This document shows, piece by piece, positions 61,085 through 64,000 of a DNA stretch of 64,000 bases. The stretch is from positions 276,135 through 340,134 of the forward strand of contig JAIFVX010000001.1 of NCBI GenBank assembly GCA_019659125.1, written 5' to 3'. Numbering within the stretch: position 1 is the first letter of the stretch; each line of letters opens with the position of its first letter. The position numbers and the translations under genes are program-made. The notes below the pieces were generated by a model. It searched no databases. It had not been told where the DNA came from and saw nothing but the letters and a program-made list of their open reading frames with translations. This stretch comes from Candidatus Pacearchaeota archaeon. Lineage in GTDB: Archaea > Nanobdellota > Nanobdellia > Pacearchaeales > GW2011-AR1.

Positions 61085-61660
61085 CTAATCTTCATTGATG
61101 TAGATGGGCTTGAAGTGCAAACTTTCCGCAGTTTCCTTAATGAGATCATAGAGAGGTTTCCCTTTCTTATAACTGTAATAAATAGCATGATAATGGTCGT
61201 GGATGCCAACTTCCTTTTTGCGAAGGGCGTTAATACCTATAGATCCCATAAGATTGTGCGTTTCAATATTATATGCTATGGATTGTATAGTTAAAGGAGC
61301 AATAGCTAAATGATTATCAATCGTGGGGCTAAGATTACGGGATGAAATCATTCCCACGTGCCCTAGAGGGATGATATCGACTGAAATGTCTCCTTGGAGG
61401 AACTTCGGATTGCCATGTCTATTTTTTTCTACTATCCACCCAGGTGGGACGGAGCGCTTACCGAGATTTTTAGAGGCATGCTCCACAATAAAATCAAAAT
61501 CACATTGGGGGGCTGGAGAATTATAAAGCTGGTGCGCAAGAGTTCGATAAACAGAACCCCCTATAAGCCACATCTTCCCGATAGCAAAGCTACGAGCAAG
61601 GGAGAGTGCTTTACCCCATGAAGGACCCAAGATAGCAGTGTCAAGTGCTAGTTCATTCAT
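61085..61660 (-). CDS. Nucleotidyltransferase-like protein
   Basis: 191 residues. WLIGGSVYRTLAHQLY followed by QCDFDFIV matches the G-G-S...D-F-D core of Pol beta/poly(A)-polymerase-like nucleotidyltransferases, with a third acidic position possible in SVDIIPLGH. No tRNA-binding extension, so not the CCA enzyme. Lies 34 bases before gatB on the same strand, so probably co-transcribed. Third protein of this broad fold in the window. Confidence 0.6.
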   Translation of the reverse strand: MNELALDTAILGPSWGKALSLARSFAIGKMWLIGGSVYRTLAHQLYNSPAPQCDFDFIVEHASKNLGKRSVPPGWIVEKNRHGNPKFLQGDISVDIIPLGHVGMISSRNLSPTIDNHLAIAPLTIQSIAYNIETHNLMGSIGINALRKKEVGIHDHYHAIYYSYKKGKPLYDLIKETAESLHFKPIYINED

Positions 61661-61708
61661 ACCTATAATGAAATGAAGTTGTTTAAATAAACGATTATAG
61701 TGAAAAGG

Positions 61709-62680
61709 CTATTTTGCGGCAAACGTCTCGGCAACAAGCACTGGAAAAAGAATGGTGGCATCTCCATGTACTTTTACCGATTGTGCAGTAGGCAGAAGCT
61801 TCCCCCATGAGACGGCCTCATCAGGAGATGCGCCTGCATCACTTCCATCAAATTCCTGTGCTGTGTTGATATAGACTGCATAGTCAGCCCCGTTCCTCAA
61901 CATGTTTGCATTAAGGATGGAGTGCTTTACAACTCCAGATCCAAGAATAACAAGCCCAGACTTTTTCAGCCCAATAGTAGTATCATTCAATCGTTTTGTG
62001 TCCTCAGCAATGTCGATGACAAAATCATTTCGTTTGAACTTGAAAAAATAGATGTTGTCTCCTAATGCTCCATCGGTTAATGCGGGACAAAAAATTCTGA
62101 TTTTATTCTTCCACGCCCAGTAGCATATGCTGCTAGGATTATTGATTTTCTCTCCAAGCTTCCAGACTATATCTGAAGGAGTAATGATCTTCTTTTCGCG
62201 ATAAAGTTCCTCTAAGATAGGTTGGACAAACGCTTCAAACTTAACATAGAGAGAGTTGCTAACAAATATGTTTCCAATACGATTAATGCCCTTGCTACGT
62301 AATTCCTTCCCTGAAGCCTTAAAGTCGCCCAGAATGAAATCACCTAAACACTTCATGATATCCTCCTCTATGCCTCCAGCAGTCGTTACAACAATGTCAA
62401 CCTTCTTGTGCTCTACTAAATACCTGAAAATATCTCGTAATCCCGAACTTACCATGTTCGAGGTGTATCCTAAAAAGATAGTGGACCTTTCCCCGATCAT
62501 TTCATTGACAATATTAATAGCCTGAGAAAAGTTTGATGCTTGGTATCCTGTAGAAGAAAAGCTTTTCACGATCTTTGCAAAGTCTACTCCTTGATTGAAA
62601 TCATATCCCTTGATAGCAGTTCCAGATACTTCTGATCCTGGACGAAGGAGGTTCTTCTTAGCAGTTTTTTCAGCATCCAT
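61709..62680 (-). CDS. dys: Deoxyhypusine synthase
   Basis: 323 residues. Transfers the aminobutyl group of spermidine to one lysine of aIF5A via NAD. The catalytic Lys is in SPDEAVSWGKL. Other recognised parts are FLGYTSNMVSSGLRD, VTTAGGIEEDIMK and FCPALTDGALGD. The ATG at 62680 is preferred: a longer in-frame reading would add a hydrophobic 59-residue leader foreign to the family, and a TATA-like ATTTATATAC lies 20-30 bases before this ATG. Confirms polyamine-dependent translation. Confidence 0.93.
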   Translation of the reverse strand: MDAEKTAKKNLLRPGSEVSGTAIKGYDFNQGVDFAKIVKSFSSTGYQASNFSQAINIVNEMIGERSTIFLGYTSNMVSSGLRDIFRYLVEHKKVDIVVTTAGGIEEDIMKCLGDFILGDFKASGKELRSKGINRIGNIFVSNSLYVKFEAFVQPILEELYREKKIITPSDIVWKLGEKINNPSSICYWAWKNKIRIFCPALTDGALGDNIYFFKFKRNDFVIDIAEDTKRLNDTTIGLKKSGLVILGSGVVKHSILNANMLRNGADYAVYINTAQEFDGSDAGASPDEAVSWGKLLPTAQSVKVHGDATILFPVLVAETFAAK

Positions 62681-62741
62681 GCAAAAAATGCGCCAGGTCA
62701 GTATATAAATGTTTATTAAGAGCAAAAAGAGAAAAAAATGA

Positions 62742-63014
62742 ATGGCTGAAAATAGTTTTCTAACATATACAATAACCATAATAACTATTTTTATTGCATT
62801 GTTTGTACCCGTTCCAATAGCCCAAGAATATAGGCTTGTTGTGATTGCAGCACTCATATTGTTCTTTATAGCATTAACGCTTTCGGGATATAATCAACGA
62901 TTACAACAACAGGAATCGGAGTTTGAAAAGATAAAAGAAAGACTTAAAATACATGAACAACTTATAGACATTAAGGCCGATATCCAAATGTTAAAAAGAG
63001 GTTTAAGAAAATGA
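62742..63014 (+). CDS. Small membrane protein with coiled coil
   Basis: 90 residues. Two hydrophobic segments (about 5-25 and 31-48), then a charged helix with heptad-like spacing (QRLQQQESEFEKIKERLKIHEQ) that could form a coiled coil in the cytoplasm. No family recognised. Divergent from dys. Overlaps the next tiny gene by 4 bases (ATGA). Confidence 0.55.
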   Translation: MAENSFLTYTITIITIFIALFVPVPIAQEYRLVVIAALILFFIALTLSGYNQRLQQQESEFEKIKERLKIHEQLIDIKADIQMLKRGLRK

Positions 63015-63115
63015 GTTCTAGAACAGCAACAGACATTATGATTGATATAGTAAAAGCAGCAACTATAGCAATAATCGGATTTATCATTATTAAGGCATTA
63101 GTTCAAGCACTGTAG
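63011..63115 (+). CDS. 34-residue membrane peptide
   Basis: Starts MSSRTATDIMIDIVKAATIA and continues IIGFIIIKALVQAL: a polar head then one amphipathic/transmembrane helix. ATGA overlap with the preceding gene is the same translational-coupling signal used elsewhere in this window, which favours it being real. Function unknown; perhaps a subunit paired with the preceding coiled-coil membrane protein. Confidence 0.5.
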   Translation: MSSRTATDIMIDIVKAATIAIIGFIIIKALVQAL

Positions 63116-63117
63116 AT

Positions 63118-63807
63118 TTACCTCGTACCTCCAAATCGTCTCTGCCGATGATTGAATTCCTCAATGGCCTCTCGCAGTTGCTGAGGGCCAAAATCGGGGA
63201 AAAATGTCTCGGTGAAATACCACTCTGCGTAAGCAGACTGATATGACATGAATCCAGACATTCGTCTGTCTCCACCAGTTCTAATGATAAGATCAGGATC
63301 AGGAATGCCTGCAGTGTCAAGATAGGAAGAAAAGGTCTCTTCGTTCAAGGTAGGAGGATGCTTGGCAGCAATTTTAGCACTTGCGCGCACAATCTCATCT
63401 TTTCCTCCATAATCTACAGCGACGAGGACATGAAAACCATCGTAAGAACTGGTCTCTTCCTCCAATATCTCAAGCTTCTTTAATAAAAATTCAGGAATTC
63501 TATCTTTTCTTCCAATATGCTTGCAACATATACCTTGTGCGTGCGCTTCAGTCATAAGTGAATCAATAACTTCCGCTATAAGCTGGAATATTTTATCAAT
63601 CTCCTTCCGATCACGTTTCCAGTTTTCAGTTGAGAATCCCCATAAGGTCATATACTTCACTCCTAAAACTTTTGCTTCATCAAGAAGAGAACGTAAATGT
63701 TCAGTCTTTGCCCCGTTAGAATGCCCTATAAGTGCGCCAAGTCCTCTCTGCTGGGCCCACCTTCGATTTCCATCAGGGATGATTGCAACATGAATAGGGC
63801 TATTCAT
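63118..63807 (-). CDS. uppS: cis-Prenyltransferase (polyprenyl diphosphate synthase)
   Basis: 229 residues. IPDGNRRWAQQRG contains the catalytic Asp (D12) and the DGNRR(W) motif. GFSTENWKRDR and the closing DLIIRTGGDRRMSGFMSYQS are further family marks. Builds the long polyprenyl carrier used for glycan assembly, agreeing with the GT-C-like protein nearby and the many N-glycosylation sequons. GGAGG lies five bases before the ATG at 63807. Overlaps the upstream gene's end by 8 bases. Confidence 0.95.
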   Translation of the reverse strand: MNSPIHVAIIPDGNRRWAQQRGLGALIGHSNGAKTEHLRSLLDEAKVLGVKYMTLWGFSTENWKRDRKEIDKIFQLIAEVIDSLMTEAHAQGICCKHIGRKDRIPEFLLKKLEILEEETSSYDGFHVLVAVDYGGKDEIVRASAKIAAKHPPTLNEETFSSYLDTAGIPDPDLIIRTGGDRRMSGFMSYQSAYAEWYFTETFFPDFGPQQLREAIEEFNHRQRRFGGTR

Positions 63808-64000
63808 CGTTTCCTCCAACAATACGCTTCACAAGATGAGAGATGCTACTCATTTGATCGGAAAAGAATGACATATGCTTTCGAATACTGAATGAAAGAT
63901 AGTTATGGGATAATGAGGTGAATGAGGTAGTAACCTTTGTTACTTCCGATATACCTGGGCTTGACTTGACCCAGCGAATGAGCTTGAAAAGACTTTTCTT
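63800..64000 (-). CDS. C-terminal part of a gene continuing past the right edge
   Basis: Minus-strand frame open from the window edge to the TAG at 63800-63802, 66 residues including SHNYLSFSIRKHMSFFSDQM and ending VKRIVGGNDE. It holds the GGAGG ribosome-binding site of uppS and overlaps its start by 8 bases, like other coupled pairs here. Too little is visible to name it. Confidence 0.5.
   Translation of the reverse strand, partial: KKSLFKLIRWVKSSPGISEVTKVTTSFTSLSHNYLSFSIRKHMSFFSDQMSSISHLVKRIVGGNDE

Noticed and set aside
62681..62857. In-frame hydrophobic N-terminal extension of deoxyhypusine synthase
   Set aside because: It runs through the dys promoter and into the divergent gene. A TATA box and the family's usual start favour ATG 62680.
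1..64000. CRISPR arrays, insertion sequences, prophage or integrase genes
   Set aside because: No regularly spaced direct repeats, no transposase/integrase motifs and no att-like duplications at the three tRNA genes were seen.

Overview
The window is a gene-dense stretch of archaeal chromosome with no identifiable insertion sequence, phage or CRISPR array. Archaeal markers are transcription factor S, ribosomal protein eL15, aRF1, MCM helicase, aIF2-beta, NAC-alpha, Sec61-beta, deoxyhypusine synthase, a KH-domain ribosome-assembly factor, GatD/GatE, TATA boxes about 22-30 nt before start codons, and class III (archaeal prepilin) signal peptides. The prepilin style, the many small membrane proteins and Cys-rich surface proteins, the bacterial-type MetRS and MnmA, and the compact convergent genes suggest a DPANN archaeon of the Woesearchaeales/Pacearchaeales kind. 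That placement is my inference; no marker was aligned.

Layout. 0-5.3 kb: tail of a possible signal peptidase, tfs, tRNA-Lys(CTT), Toprim, winged-helix and phosphoesterase proteins, topoisomerase I. 5.3-17.2 kb: a surface-appendage region with two divergent pilin-like genes, then a co-directional cluster (membrane winged-helix protein, secretion ATPase, two separate TadB/TadC-type platform proteins, a KaiC-type ATPase, and three membrane-anchored extracellular proteins, one with a von Willebrand A domain), then two paralogous Cys-pair pilins flanking an A/T-rich gene that joins a HEPN-like domain to a DsbA-like thioredoxin domain. 17.2-29.7 kb: eL15, bacterial-type MetRS with a separate tRNA-binding subunit, MinD, oligoendopeptidase F, NAC, a NUDT15-like Nudix protein, Sec61-beta (55 aa), endonuclease III, ValRS and aRF1. 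29.7-37.7 kb: MCM with an OB-fold RPA-like partner, a second Nudix protein, a PD-(D/E)XK-like protein, aIF2-beta/DUF424/KH genes, a 21-residue Lys/Arg peptide gene, tRNA-Asn(GTT), LOG-family protein and MnmA. 37.7-50 kb: a prepilin-anchored beta-helix surface protein, nitroreductase, FtsZ, nucleotidyltransferase-fold proteins, and a run of gatE, aspS, phosphoesterase, gatC-like, a small gene and gatA. 50-64 kb: a 1361-residue Cys-repeat surface protein, gatD, tRNA-Arg(TCG), an amino-acid permease, a large GT-C-like membrane protein, gatB, deoxyhypusine synthase, two tiny membrane proteins, cis-prenyltransferase, and the end of a gene running off the right edge.

Two themes stand out. First, nearly everything needed to build Asn-tRNA and Gln-tRNA indirectly lies within about 17 kb: AspRS, GatA, a GatC-like protein, GatB, GatD and a GatE that lacks the usual AspRS-like insertion. 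Second, the appendage locus combines archaellum-like parts (secretion ATPase plus KaiC ATPase) with Tad-like parts (two half-size platform proteins and a TadG-like VWA protein). It is the best candidate here for a little-described system.

Expression signals look mixed. Most operon heads have a TATA-like box just upstream of the start codon and no Shine-Dalgarno sequence (leaderless). A few genes (pilin 1, ftsZ, the 21-residue peptide, NAC) have purine-rich ribosome-binding sites. Genes inside operons often overlap by 1-11 bases, and several convergent pairs overlap at their 3' ends. None of the three tRNA genes encodes CCA or shows an intron. No stretch over 300 bases lacks a gene.
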